A DNA stretch of 64,000 nucleotides from positions 1-64,000 of the forward strand of contig NZ_STGK01000012.1 of assembly GCF_004919105.1 (NCBI RefSeq), written 5' to 3'. Source of the stretch: Nocardioides sp. GY 10113. Lineage in GTDB: Bacteria > Actinomycetota > Actinomycetes > Propionibacteriales > Nocardioidaceae. Shown in pieces: positions 51,451-59,067 of the stretch (positions are counted from its first letter, which is position 1; every line of letters starts with the position of its first letter). The translations under genes and the position numbers were made by a program. The notes beneath the pieces are model-generated. The model was not told the DNA's origin and did no database searches. It was given only the letters and a program-made list of their open reading frames with translations.

Positions 51451-52904
51451 AGCTCACCTCGGCCCAACTCGACCGCGCCGTGGGAGTGCTCGTCGCGTCC
51501 GCGGCGGGTGACGCGCTGGGGGCGGGCTATGAATTCGCCGCGATCCCGGATGGCTTGGTGCCGGAGATGATCGGTGGCGGACTCGGTGGCTTCGCGCCCG
51601 GGGAGTGGACCGACGACACGGCGCAGGCGATGGCCATCGCCGTGGTCGCTGCGGACGGACTCGATCTACGCAGCCCGACGGCGCTGGACCGGATCGCCCA
51701 GGGCTTCGCCGACTGGTACGGCGGTGGCCCAGCCGACGTCGGCGTGCAGACCTCTGAAGTGCTCCGACTCGCGGGTCCGCGCCCGACCGGTGCGACGATG
51801 GCGGAGGCTGCCCGCCGCGTCCACCAGCTGCGGGGACGAAGCGCGGGCAACGGGTCGCTGATGCGGACCGGACCCGTCGCGCTGACTCACCTGGACGATC
51901 CCGTCGCCCTGGTCGAGGCCGCGATGGCGGTCAGCGCACTGACCCACCACGAAGCCGTGGCAGGGGAGGCGTGCGCGGTGTGGTGCCTGATGATCCGGCA
52001 CGCGGTGCTGACGGGCACTCTGCCCGTATGGTCCGACATCGAGCAGTGGTGCCCGAACCCCGCCTACTGGCGCGAGGTCCTTGCCGAGGCCGAAAGTCGG
52101 CACCCGGCAGAGTTCACAACCAACGCCTGGGCGGGAGGGGCACTGCAGGCGGCGTGGTCGGCCATCACCCACACCCCGATCCCGGCCGAGGATCCCTGCG
52201 GACAACTGGTCGACGCGCTGGGGTCCGCCGTCCGGATCGGCCACGACACCGACACCGTCGCCGCCATCGCCGGTGCCCTCCTCGGCGCCCGCTGGGGAGC
52301 CAGCGCGGTACCCGCCCGATGGCGGCGGATGCTGCACGGCTGGCCGCGCGCGTCCGCCCGCACCCTGGAGGAGTTGGCCTACCTCGCCGCAACCGGCGGG
52401 GCGCCCGGCCCGTACGGGTGGCCGCTGGCGGACCACATCGACTACACGGACTGGCAGGGCGCCACGCCCGCGCTGGCCCGGCACCCCCACGACACCGGCG
52501 TGTGGCTCTCCTCGGCCACCGCGCTCGACGACCTCCCAGACGAGGTCGACGCCGTGGTCAGCTTGTGCCTGGTGGGCCGCACGCAGGTACCCGAAGACCT
52601 CGAGGGAGTCGGGTTCCGGCTGATCGACGTGCCCGACCCCGCCGCGAACCCGAATCTGGACTTCGTCATCCGCGACGCGGCCCAGACGGTAGCCGCGCTG
52701 CGAGCCGAGGGCAAGGCGGTGTTGGTGCACTGTGTCGCAGCGCAGTCACGCACCCCAACCGTCGGCGCCGCCTACGCCATGCTGCGCGGAGTCGAGCACG
52801 ACCGCGCGGTCGCCGAGGTGTGCTCCGCCTTGCCGTACGCCCGCCCCAACCGGACATTCCGAACCGCCCTGAAACGACTCGCCGACAAGGGGATCCGCGC
52901 TTGA
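51447..52904 (+). CDS. ADP-ribosylglycohydrolase fused to a cysteine phosphatase domain
   Basis: 485 residues. Residues ~5-320: DraG/ARH-type ADP-ribosylglycohydrolase with both metal motifs (EWTDDT at 53-58; GHDTDTVAAIAG with Asp267 and Asp269) and GNGSLMRTGP (~135-144). Residues ~345-485: dual-specificity/tyrosine phosphatase-like domain with the P-loop HCVAAQSRT (Cys429, Arg435, CX5R). The first domain removes ADP-ribose from a protein, nucleic acid or small molecule; the second would dephosphorylate something linked to that product. Coupled to the gene before by ATGA and 8 nt before the next. Confidence 0.88.
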   Translation: MKLTSAQLDRAVGVLVASAAGDALGAGYEFAAIPDGLVPEMIGGGLGGFAPGEWTDDTAQAMAIAVVAADGLDLRSPTALDRIAQGFADWYGGGPADVGVQTSEVLRLAGPRPTGATMAEAARRVHQLRGRSAGNGSLMRTGPVALTHLDDPVALVEAAMAVSALTHHEAVAGEACAVWCLMIRHAVLTGTLPVWSDIEQWCPNPAYWREVLAEAESRHPAEFTTNAWAGGALQAAWSAITHTPIPAEDPCGQLVDALGSAVRIGHDTDTVAAIAGALLGARWGASAVPARWRRMLHGWPRASARTLEELAYLAATGGAPGPYGWPLADHIDYTDWQGATPALARHPHDTGVWLSSATALDDLPDEVDAVVSLCLVGRTQVPEDLEGVGFRLIDVPDPAANPNLDFVIRDAAQTVAALRAEGKAVLVHCVAAQSRTPTVGAAYAMLRGVEHDRAVAEVCSALPYARPNRTFRTALKRLADKGIRA

Positions 52905-52912
52905 ATCGACCC

Positions 52913-54001
52913 ATGCCGACCGGCAACAACCGACACGGTCTGCGCAACACCGCGCCGACGACCTGGGAGAGCAAGCTCCGGGGACTGATGATCGGGCTCG
53001 CCCTGGGCGACGCGATCGGCTCGCGCCGCAGCGATGTCCCGGCGACCGGGGTCCTCGAGGGGGGAGCGGCGACCCAACTCGCGGCCTGGACGGCCGAAGG
53101 CCTGCTGCGCTCAGCGACCCGATACGGCGGATACATGCTGCCGAGTACCGAGGACGTCCTCCGGCATGCCTACCAGCGCTGGGCGCTCCTGCGTGGCGGG
53201 CGACCCAACCCGGAGTGGTGGTACCCGGTAGGGGACATCGACGAGGTGTTCACGCGCGGCTGGCTGATCGACGTACCCGCGATGGGAGAAGCCAGGGGAA
53301 GTTCGCCGGCCACCCTGGATGCGATCACGCGCGGCCGCCCGAGAAAGTCAGCGGGCTGCCAGGCACTGCTCCGCTCGCTCCCGATCGCCTCGTATTCCCG
53401 GCGCGAGCCGTCCGACGCCGTGGAGGCGCTGGCGTGTTCCGCGGCCGGTCTCACCCACGACGATGGCAACCGCAACGCGGCTACCGGCTTCGCGGTTCTT
53501 CTCGCCGGCGCGTGTCTGGGGGCCGACAGCTTCCAGCGCGCGTTCGACCACACGATCGGAGAGGGCGTGCCCGCCGCGGTGATGCCCGCCATCGACCTGA
53601 TCGTCGACCGGGGCATGGCGGAGCCCTGCGTGCCACAACTGCTCGAACGGCTGGCCCCCGACAAGACCGCCACGTCCGCGCTCGCCGGTGGCATCTACGT
53701 GGCGCTCTCGTTCCCGGACCTCGACACCGTCGAGGAGGCGCTCGAGTTCGCCGGCTGGGCGCCCGACGGCGACTCCGTCGCCGCGGTGGCAGGTGCTCTC
53801 CTCGGCGCGGTGCACGGCTACGAAGCCTTCCCGACGCCTCTCGTGTCCCGCCTCGAACTCGGCTGGGTCATGGACACCCTTGCGCGGGACCTCGCACGGC
53901 AGACCACCGAGAATCAGGCCGGTGAGGGCTGGAAGGGCGACGGGTACGGCGACGACCCGATCGACCCGTGGTGGGAGGACACCAAGTACCCGGGGGTCTG
54001 A
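52913..54001 (+). CDS. ADP-ribosylglycohydrolase-like protein, N-terminal metal motif lost
   Basis: 362 residues. ARH fold: KLRGLMIGLALGDAIGS at the start, ATQLAAWTAEGLLRS at ~53-67, HDDGNRNAATG in the middle, DGDSVAAVAGALLGAVHG near 285. The usual (T/S)DDTQM motif before the second helix is GGAATQL here, so the first pair of metal aspartates is missing, while the C-terminal D-x-D remains. It may be inactive and bind ADP-ribose, or act on another ligand. ATG 52913; a TTG at 52901 overlapping the previous stop is an alternative start. Confidence 0.82.
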   Translation: MPTGNNRHGLRNTAPTTWESKLRGLMIGLALGDAIGSRRSDVPATGVLEGGAATQLAAWTAEGLLRSATRYGGYMLPSTEDVLRHAYQRWALLRGGRPNPEWWYPVGDIDEVFTRGWLIDVPAMGEARGSSPATLDAITRGRPRKSAGCQALLRSLPIASYSRREPSDAVEALACSAAGLTHDDGNRNAATGFAVLLAGACLGADSFQRAFDHTIGEGVPAAVMPAIDLIVDRGMAEPCVPQLLERLAPDKTATSALAGGIYVALSFPDLDTVEEALEFAGWAPDGDSVAAVAGALLGAVHGYEAFPTPLVSRLELGWVMDTLARDLARQTTENQAGEGWKGDGYGDDPIDPWWEDTKYPGV

Positions 54002-54216
54002 CCTCGCCCCGGAGGCAAGAGCCGGTCGCGAGCGGGGCATCTGGCCGCCCGCGAGGACAGCCATACGAGCGTGCGGCGCGGGTGGCGTTCCTGCGCACGC
54101 TCCGCGTCCCGGAGGACGGCTGGTATCCCTTCCCGCCTGGCCTCGGCAGGTTTCCGTTGCGGCGGGCCGAGGACCCCGACACTGCGCCGGCGGAGTGGCT
54201 GGCTCGTGGAGAGTGA
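53968..54216 (+). CDS. Small hypothetical protein
   Basis: At most 82 residues; the part that looks like real protein is the last ~50 (YERAARVAFLRTLRVPEDGW; YPFPPGLGRFPLRRAED), ending one base into the next ATG. The start is uncertain: GTG 53968 or 53971 overlaps the preceding gene, and no ribosome site is seen. Not recognised; may be a truncated copy of a longer protein. Confidence 0.45.
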   Translation: MVGGHQVPGGLTSPRRQEPVASGASGRPRGQPYERAARVAFLRTLRVPEDGWYPFPPGLGRFPLRRAEDPDTAPAEWLARGE

Positions 54217-54641
54217 TGCTGCCGGTCTATCAGCGCGAAGCGATGTGGCTGTTCTTTGAGGCCGACGAACCGGCTGCGCTTCAGGTGGGCGTCGGCCGGG
54301 TGCGCGCCGTCAGCGGTAACGACTGGGCGCTGCGCCTCAGTCAGGACCTGCAGAGCTACGCCCCCGTGCCCGAGCAGCCCTGGCATGCCGGGATCAACGC
54401 TGGCGACGGCTTCATCCGACAGGTCGTCGCCGTACCGCTGGGGCACGGCGCCACGGTCGAGGCGCAGGTGCGCGGCGAGGAGGTCGACGAAGCCGTCCAA
54501 CTCCGGGCCATCGGTCTCACCGCCGCCGCCCTCGCGCAGCGGATCGCGCGCCCTCGGCGGGACGACGCCGAGATGGACATGGTGATGTCCCCGCACCGCC
54601 GCCTGGTGCGGCCGTGGGCCTCGGCGCGGGCGGGCGGGTGA
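54216..54641 (+). CDS. Hypothetical protein of a compact beta family
   Basis: 141 residues. LPVYQREAMWLFFEADEPAA, LQVGVGRVRAVSGNDWALRL, QPWHAGINAGDGFIRQVVAV and PLGHGATVEAQVRGEE have the look of a widespread, uncharacterised stand-alone family often carried on accessory regions; I recognise the pattern but no function. Cytoplasmic. GGAG lies 6 nt before the ATG. It overlaps its neighbours on both sides (1 nt and GTGA), so it is firmly within the operon. Confidence 0.7.
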   Translation: MLPVYQREAMWLFFEADEPAALQVGVGRVRAVSGNDWALRLSQDLQSYAPVPEQPWHAGINAGDGFIRQVVAVPLGHGATVEAQVRGEEVDEAVQLRAIGLTAAALAQRIARPRRDDAEMDMVMSPHRRLVRPWASARAGG

Positions 54642-55054
54642 AGCAGGAGAATTCCGCCGGCGACCGCACTCTCGCCGCGTACGACGCGGATCTTTCCTGG
54701 CGGGTGTTCATCCACCTGTGCTCGGCGGCCGAGTGGACGGCCATTGCCGGCGAGGCCCCGCCGCCGACGCCCATCGACCGCGGGACGTACGTCTGGTGCG
54801 GCCGGTTCGACTACCACGACGCCGACCACGCCGATCTCGCGCCGAGCGACACCCTCACGAAGGTGAGGACGATCGGCGAGGTGCTCGTCGAGGATCACGC
54901 GCCCTTCACGCCGGTCGACCTGGCGACGGTCGTCAAGATCTTCCCCTCGGTGACACGTCGATCGCGGCCCACGAGGTTCGCCGGCCGACACGATCCCTAC
55001 AGATCCGACCGGTTGGGCTCGCGGCCGGGCACACTCCTTCCGTGCCTCGTCTGA
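54638..55054 (+). CDS. Hypothetical protein
   Basis: 138 residues from a GTG overlapping the previous stop (GTGA). Residues ~1-105 look genuine (YDADLSWRVFIHLCSAAEWT; GTYVWCGRFDYHDADHADLA; HAPFTPVDLATVVKIFPSV); the last ~30 are Arg-rich and run 13 nt into the helicase gene, so an older stop may have been lost. Not recognised. Confidence 0.5.
   Translation: MKQENSAGDRTLAAYDADLSWRVFIHLCSAAEWTAIAGEAPPPTPIDRGTYVWCGRFDYHDADHADLAPSDTLTKVRTIGEVLVEDHAPFTPVDLATVVKIFPSVTRRSRPTRFAGRHDPYRSDRLGSRPGTLLPCLV
55030..55035 (+). promoter_or_regulatory. Possible -10 box of the NERD helicase
   Basis: CACACT is 6 nt before the GTG at 55042, consistent with a leaderless internal promoter, though it lacks the usual first T. 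Confidence 0.3.
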
Positions 55055-56694
55055 TCCCGGAGAAGCCCGTGTTCGTCACTGCCTCCGAGCAGGCGGTCTG
55101 GGAGCTCCTCCGCGACCAGCTCGGAGACGACGACGTCCTGCTGGCCAATGTGCGCCTGACCACCGAGGCCCAGGACCACGAGGCCGACCTGGTCGTCGTG
55201 ATGCCCGGGTACGGCGTACGCGTGCTGGAGGTCAAGGGCGGTTCGGTCTGGTACGACGACGGCTGGTGGCAGTCGGCCGGCGGCGAGCACAAGGAGATCC
55301 ACCCCGTCGATCAGGCCCGCAACAACAAGTACGCGCTGCGCTCCTTCGCCGAGCACCAACCACGGTGGGGCAGCCGAGGCCGGGTCGCGTGGGCACACGG
55401 CGTGGTGGCGCCGTACTCCTCGTTCGCCGAGGACGACGCGATGCCCGACCTGCCCCGCTTCGCACTGCACGGCCGCGGCGACCTGGCGCACCTGGCCACC
55501 CGCGCCCGGCAGAACGCCTACCGCCTCGACCGCGACCAGCGCCTCACGAACCACGACGACGTCGAAGCCCTCGTCGACATCCTCACCGGCAGGCTGGCCC
55601 GCGGTACCCGCAACCCGAACGCGGAGGCCGAAGATCGGGCAGCCGAGGCCGACCGGCTGACCGAGCAGCAGGCGATGATCCTGCAGGTCACGCGCCTGCT
55701 GAACCGGGTCGAGGTGCGCGGCGGCGCGGGCAGCGGCAAGACGGTGCTGGCGCTGCAGAAGGCCAAGGAGTTGCAGCGCGGCCGCGCGGACGTCCCCGCG
55801 CAGCGGACTGCGCTGCTCTGCTACTCGATCGGGTTGGCCGAGTACTTCAAGCGAGAGGTCGCCACCTGGAAGCGTCGTGAGCAGCCCGCGTTCGTGGGTA
55901 CCTGGGAGGAGCTCGGTCGGATGTGGGGCGCCCCGCCCGGCACCCGCGAGGACTCCGAGTTCTGGGAGGAGACCCTGCCCGGCCTGATGACCGACCTGGC
56001 CGCCGACCTGCCGGACGGCAAGAAGTACGACGCGGTCGTGGTCGACGAGGCCCAGGACTTCGCCGACTCCTGGTGGCGGCCGCTGATGACAGCGCTTCGC
56101 TCGGAGGAGGACGGTGGTCTCTTCGTGTTCGCTGACGAGAACCAGCGGGTCTTCTCCCGCTTCGGCCGCCCGCCTGTACAGCTGGTTCCGCTCGTCCTCG
56201 ACCACTGCCTGCGCAACACCAAGCAGGTCTTCGAGGCGTTCGGTCCGATGACGCCGGGACGGATGTACGCCCGCGGCGGGGAGGGCCCCGCGGTCCGGTT
56301 CGTCGCGACGACGCCGGAGGATGCGCTCGAGGTCGCCGACGACCAGGTCGACGCGCTGCTCGAGGCGGGATGGGACCCGGGCCGCGTCGCGCTGATCACC
56401 AGCGGCCGCCGCCACCCTGTCCAGCTCGAGATCACCGAGCGCCACGGCCAGGAGGCCTACTGGCAGGGCTACTTCGACGACGAGGACGTCTTCTACGGCC
56501 ACGTCCTCGGCTGCAAGGGCCTGGAACGTTCCGCCGTCGTGCTGTGCCTCAACGAGGACGGCTCGCGCGATCGCGCCCGCGAGCGTCTGTACGTCGGCAT
56601 GTCACGCGCCACCGACCAGCTCGTGGTGGTTGGGGATCCCGAGATGGTGCGCGCCGTCGGTGGGCCGGAGGTGGCCAAGCGCCTCGGGATCTGA
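55042..56694 (+). CDS. NERD-domain superfamily I helicase
   Basis: 550 residues. N-terminal NERD nuclease-related domain (~10-125): Asp49 in HEADLVVV and Glu63-x-Lys65 in VLEVKGG form a D...ExK site. A UvrD/SF1-like helicase follows: Walker A GGAGSGKT (227-234), Walker B VVVDEAQDF (DEAQ at 335-338), ADENQRVFSRFGR, and motif VI-like RERLYVGMSRATDQLVVVGD near the end. Probably a DNA-processing enzyme with nuclease and helicase activity. It may be part of the ADP-ribosylhydrolase operon or use its own promoter; GTG 55042 is the start because upstream frame is shared with the previous gene. Confidence 0.88.
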   Translation: MPRLIPEKPVFVTASEQAVWELLRDQLGDDDVLLANVRLTTEAQDHEADLVVVMPGYGVRVLEVKGGSVWYDDGWWQSAGGEHKEIHPVDQARNNKYALRSFAEHQPRWGSRGRVAWAHGVVAPYSSFAEDDAMPDLPRFALHGRGDLAHLATRARQNAYRLDRDQRLTNHDDVEALVDILTGRLARGTRNPNAEAEDRAAEADRLTEQQAMILQVTRLLNRVEVRGGAGSGKTVLALQKAKELQRGRADVPAQRTALLCYSIGLAEYFKREVATWKRREQPAFVGTWEELGRMWGAPPGTREDSEFWEETLPGLMTDLAADLPDGKKYDAVVVDEAQDFADSWWRPLMTALRSEEDGGLFVFADENQRVFSRFGRPPVQLVPLVLDHCLRNTKQVFEAFGPMTPGRMYARGGEGPAVRFVATTPEDALEVADDQVDALLEAGWDPGRVALITSGRRHPVQLEITERHGQEAYWQGYFDDEDVFYGHVLGCKGLERSAVVLCLNEDGSRDRARERLYVGMSRATDQLVVVGDPEMVRAVGGPEVAKRLGI

Positions 56695-56738
56695 CCCGTC
56701 TCGGAGCCTGCGGCACTCCCGAATGCCACACGAGACGA

Positions 56739-56981
56739 CTACAGCGACACCTCGAAGTCGGTGACCTCGAGCGCATGGGCGGGAGCCGTGCCGTTGATGT
56801 GCAGCACGATGATGTCGCTTCCGTCTTGCCCGCTCTTGTCGAGGTATGCGAGCGCTACCGACTTGATCGGTTCGCGGGCTTCGCGGAAGCGTTCCTCACC
56901 TGCGTCGCCGAAGCAGGTCACTTCGCTTCCGTCCCAGACGTGGAGGAACCCGGTTTCATAGTCCTTGTATCTAAGCTTCAT
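56739..56981 (-). CDS. Small hypothetical protein
   Basis: 80 residues: MKLRYKDYETGFLHVWDGSE, VTCFGDAGEERFREAREPIK, SVALAYLDKSGQDGSDIIVL. Acidic, predicted beta-rich, no membrane segment. Not recognised. Convergent with the helicase gene. The start overlaps an AbiEii-like remnant on the opposite strand. Codon use is less GC-biased than in the backbone genes. Confidence 0.5.
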   Translation of the reverse strand: MKLRYKDYETGFLHVWDGSEVTCFGDAGEERFREAREPIKSVALAYLDKSGQDGSDIIVLHINGTAPAHALEVTDFEVSL

Positions 56982-57268
56982 GGCTGAAGAGTGCCACGCG
57001 GATCGAGGGACGGTGGCGACTACTTGCCGCGATCGTCGGCAAGGCGGCAGCGACGGCGCTGACCGGGCCGGAGCGTCACTACCACGACCTCGCGCTGCTC
57101 TGTGCGCTCGTCCCGGACCCGTTCGAGTTCGCCGAGCAGATGACCCGCAAGGGCCAGTGGAGACTGCGCCTGGCGACCAACCTCCTGGACGACGGCCATC
57201 CCGCCTGGCTGCTTGTGCCCGCCGCCGGGAGTGCGGGGCAGATCGCCTGCGGGGTGCTTCACGGCTGA
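56975..57268 (+). pseudogene. C-terminal remnant resembling an AbiEii-type nucleotidyltransferase
   Basis: A 97-codon frame without a start: LLAAIVGKAATALTGPERHY, HDLALLCALVPDPFEFAEQM, TRKGQWRLRLATNLLDDGHP, AWLLVPAAGSAGQIA then stop. This looks like the C-terminus of nucleotidyltransferase/AbiEii-toxin-like proteins of actinobacteria (assignment by pattern memory only). The 5' part is missing. Confidence 0.45.
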
Positions 57269-57538
57269 GTCGGAGGTAACATGGCGGTGTCCTGGAGGGC
57301 GGCGATCCCAGGAGCCCCGCACTCGCGGAGGACCGAAATGTCGGCCGGATGAAGCCATCTGAAGCACCCGAATGAGGGCGCGCTTTGGGCGCGGTTCGAA
57401 TCGCGGATCGCTTCTCGAGTGAACTCACGCGCGAAGCCGCCTCCAGTCGTGAAACAGCAGTTCAACCATGGTTTTCTGCCGAATTGAACAACGCGAACCA
57501 GGCAATTTCGCCCGCGCTCAGAGGCCCAGATGCTGTTG

Positions 57539-57572
57539 CGATGACGCATCACGTCGAATGCGTCGCGTTGCT
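57539..57572 (+). repeat. Candidate attR, 34-bp direct repeat (right copy)
   Basis: Perfect copy of 34710-34743 in the same orientation, followed by a one-base difference and GAG. The frame reads MTHHVECVALLEPTTVS-stop (stop at 57592-57594), an alternative C-terminus for the RNA methyltransferase at 33608. Between 57269 and 57659 no other gene is recognised apart from a 22-bp GC-rich repeat at 57375-57396. Confidence 0.75.
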
Positions 57573-57659
57573 GGAGCCGACGACGGTCTCCTGAACATCT
57601 CAACCTTCGGCGGACACTGCGCGTCATCATCGAGCGAATCGATGACAGGGGGGACGGCG

Positions 57660-58598
57660 GTGGGTGGACACGATGCGGACCGATCCGGTCGGTCGCCTGG
57701 TCGCCGCGTGCTGACGCGCCGCAGCCTGCTGTGGGGGGCCAGCACTGCCGTCGCCCTCGGCGGGGCGGGGGTCCTCGCGATCGAGGATGGGATGCTGCCC
57801 GGGCGGACGCGGCTGAACAGCGCGCTCGGGCTCGACGGGCCCGACGGGACCGTGCCCGACATCGAACCCGGTCCGACCGTCAGCAGCTCCTTCGACTCCG
57901 CTGCCCGGGGCACCGAGGTCGGCTGGACGATCGCCCGACCGCCCGGCGCCTCCGGGCGGCTGCCGGTGGTGGTGGTGCTGCACGGCCGGGGCGGCAACCA
58001 CGCGACCCCCTTCCGCGGCACTCACCTCGCGCTGGACCGGTTCCTCGCCGCCGCGGTCGCGGGCGGCGTACCGCCCTTCGCGCTGGCCAGCGTGGACGGT
58101 GGCGAGGCGTACTGGCACGACCGGGCCGACGGTGATCGGTGCGGGTCGATGGTGCTCGAGGAGTTCCTGCCACTCCTGCGCGAGCACGACCTGGACATCG
58201 ATCGGATCGGCTTCTTCGGCTGGTCGATGGGCGGCTTCGGGTCGCTCCACCTCACCCACACCCTGAGCGAGGCACGCGGCGGCACGCGGGTCGCCGGGGT
58301 GGCGGTGATGAGCCCGGCCCTCTTCCGTACCTACGCCGACACCACTCCCGGCGCGTACGACGACGCCGCCGACTTCGAGCGGGTCGCCGTGATGCACCAG
58401 CAGGCGACGTTCGACGACGTCCCGTTGCGCGTCGACTGCGGGGAGGGCGACCCGTTCTGCTCCGCGACCCGGGAGTACGTCGCGGGCTTCGACGCCCCAC
58501 CGGCCGGCGGGTTCGAACCGGGTGGGCACGACGTCGGCTACTGGCGCCGGATCGCACCGCACGCGCTCGAGCACCTCGGGAACGCCTTGGTGGATTGA
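57660..58598 (+). CDS. Tat-exported esterase, alpha/beta-hydrolase fold
   Basis: 312 residues. Twin-arginine signal (LTRRSLLWGASTAVALGGAG, ~18-37). Esterase D/feruloyl-esterase-like: VVVLHGRGGNH (oxyanion), GFFGWSMGGFGSLHL (nucleophile Ser), DCGEGDPFC and GGHDVGYW (His). Acts outside the membrane; substrate unknown, antigen-85-like or acyl esterase roles are possible. GTG 57660 is preferred because AGGGGGGAC lies ~6 nt before it; ATG 57642 is the alternative. First backbone gene to the right of the island. Confidence 0.82.
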   Translation: MGGHDADRSGRSPGRRVLTRRSLLWGASTAVALGGAGVLAIEDGMLPGRTRLNSALGLDGPDGTVPDIEPGPTVSSSFDSAARGTEVGWTIARPPGASGRLPVVVVLHGRGGNHATPFRGTHLALDRFLAAAVAGGVPPFALASVDGGEAYWHDRADGDRCGSMVLEEFLPLLREHDLDIDRIGFFGWSMGGFGSLHLTHTLSEARGGTRVAGVAVMSPALFRTYADTTPGAYDDAADFERVAVMHQQATFDDVPLRVDCGEGDPFCSATREYVAGFDAPPAGGFEPGGHDVGYWRRIAPHALEHLGNALVD

Positions 58599-58604
58599 GA
58601 CGGC

Positions 58605-58967
58605 TCAGAGCACTAGCCGCATCGCGAGCTGCAGCAGGTTCAACGCCAGGAAACCGCCCCCGACGACGGCCGCCACGATGATCGGCACCCGTCCCTGAGG
58701 GTGGCCCCGCCGTACTGCCCGGTGCCCGAAGTACCAGACGGCGGCGACGGGCAGCGCGAACACCAGGATCGCCGGCAGTCCCGCCGCCAGCGCGACCCCG
58801 ACGGGGACGTCGACCAGGTCGGCGTACCCGAAGGCGGCGGCCAGGCCCTCGCCGATGACGAAGGCGGCGACCGTGGACGGCACGAAGAGCGCGAGGCTCC
58901 ACCAGGCGCGTCGCACGTCGCGATCGCTCCCCGTGGCCTGCGCCGGGCGTCCGGACACCGTCCTCAC
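58605..58967 (-). CDS. Small membrane protein
   Basis: 120 residues, three or four hydrophobic segments (SLALFVPSTVAAFVIGEGLA; VGVALAAGLPAILVFALPVA; VPIIVAAVVGGGFLALNLLQ), with a basic loop HRAVRRGHPQGR. Not recognised. Convergent with the esterase gene (6 bp apart). Confidence 0.68.
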   Translation of the reverse strand: MRTVSGRPAQATGSDRDVRRAWWSLALFVPSTVAAFVIGEGLAAAFGYADLVDVPVGVALAAGLPAILVFALPVAAVWYFGHRAVRRGHPQGRVPIIVAAVVGGGFLALNLLQLAMRLVL

Positions 58968-59067
58968 CTCCGTCAGTCGACACCCTCATGCTGGCCGGTC
59001 CGGCGCGGCGGGGTCAGAGGCGATGAGCGGCGCTCCGCGGGTCGTTGGTCCTGATCGATCCGTCCCC

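Larger units (their letters stand above)
34710..57572. mobile_element. Genomic island in the 3' end of an RNA methyltransferase gene
   Basis: 22.9 kb flanked by a perfect 34-bp direct repeat. The gene frame crosses both copies and gives two alternative C-termini, which is what insertion into a gene's 3' end leaves behind. Content differs from the flanks: secreted enzymes, an IS481 element, IS3 and other gene remnants, an HNH/XRE pair, ADP-ribosylglycohydrolases, a helicase and an AbiEii-like remnant; base composition is visibly less GC-rich in parts of 35-50 kb. No integrase, relaxase or replication gene is seen, so the element is either degraded or moved by an enzyme encoded elsewhere. Confidence 0.7.

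Noticed and set aside
34757..57538. Prophage or conjugative element interpretation of the island
   Set aside because: No capsid, tail, terminase, relaxase, coupling protein or replication gene is seen.
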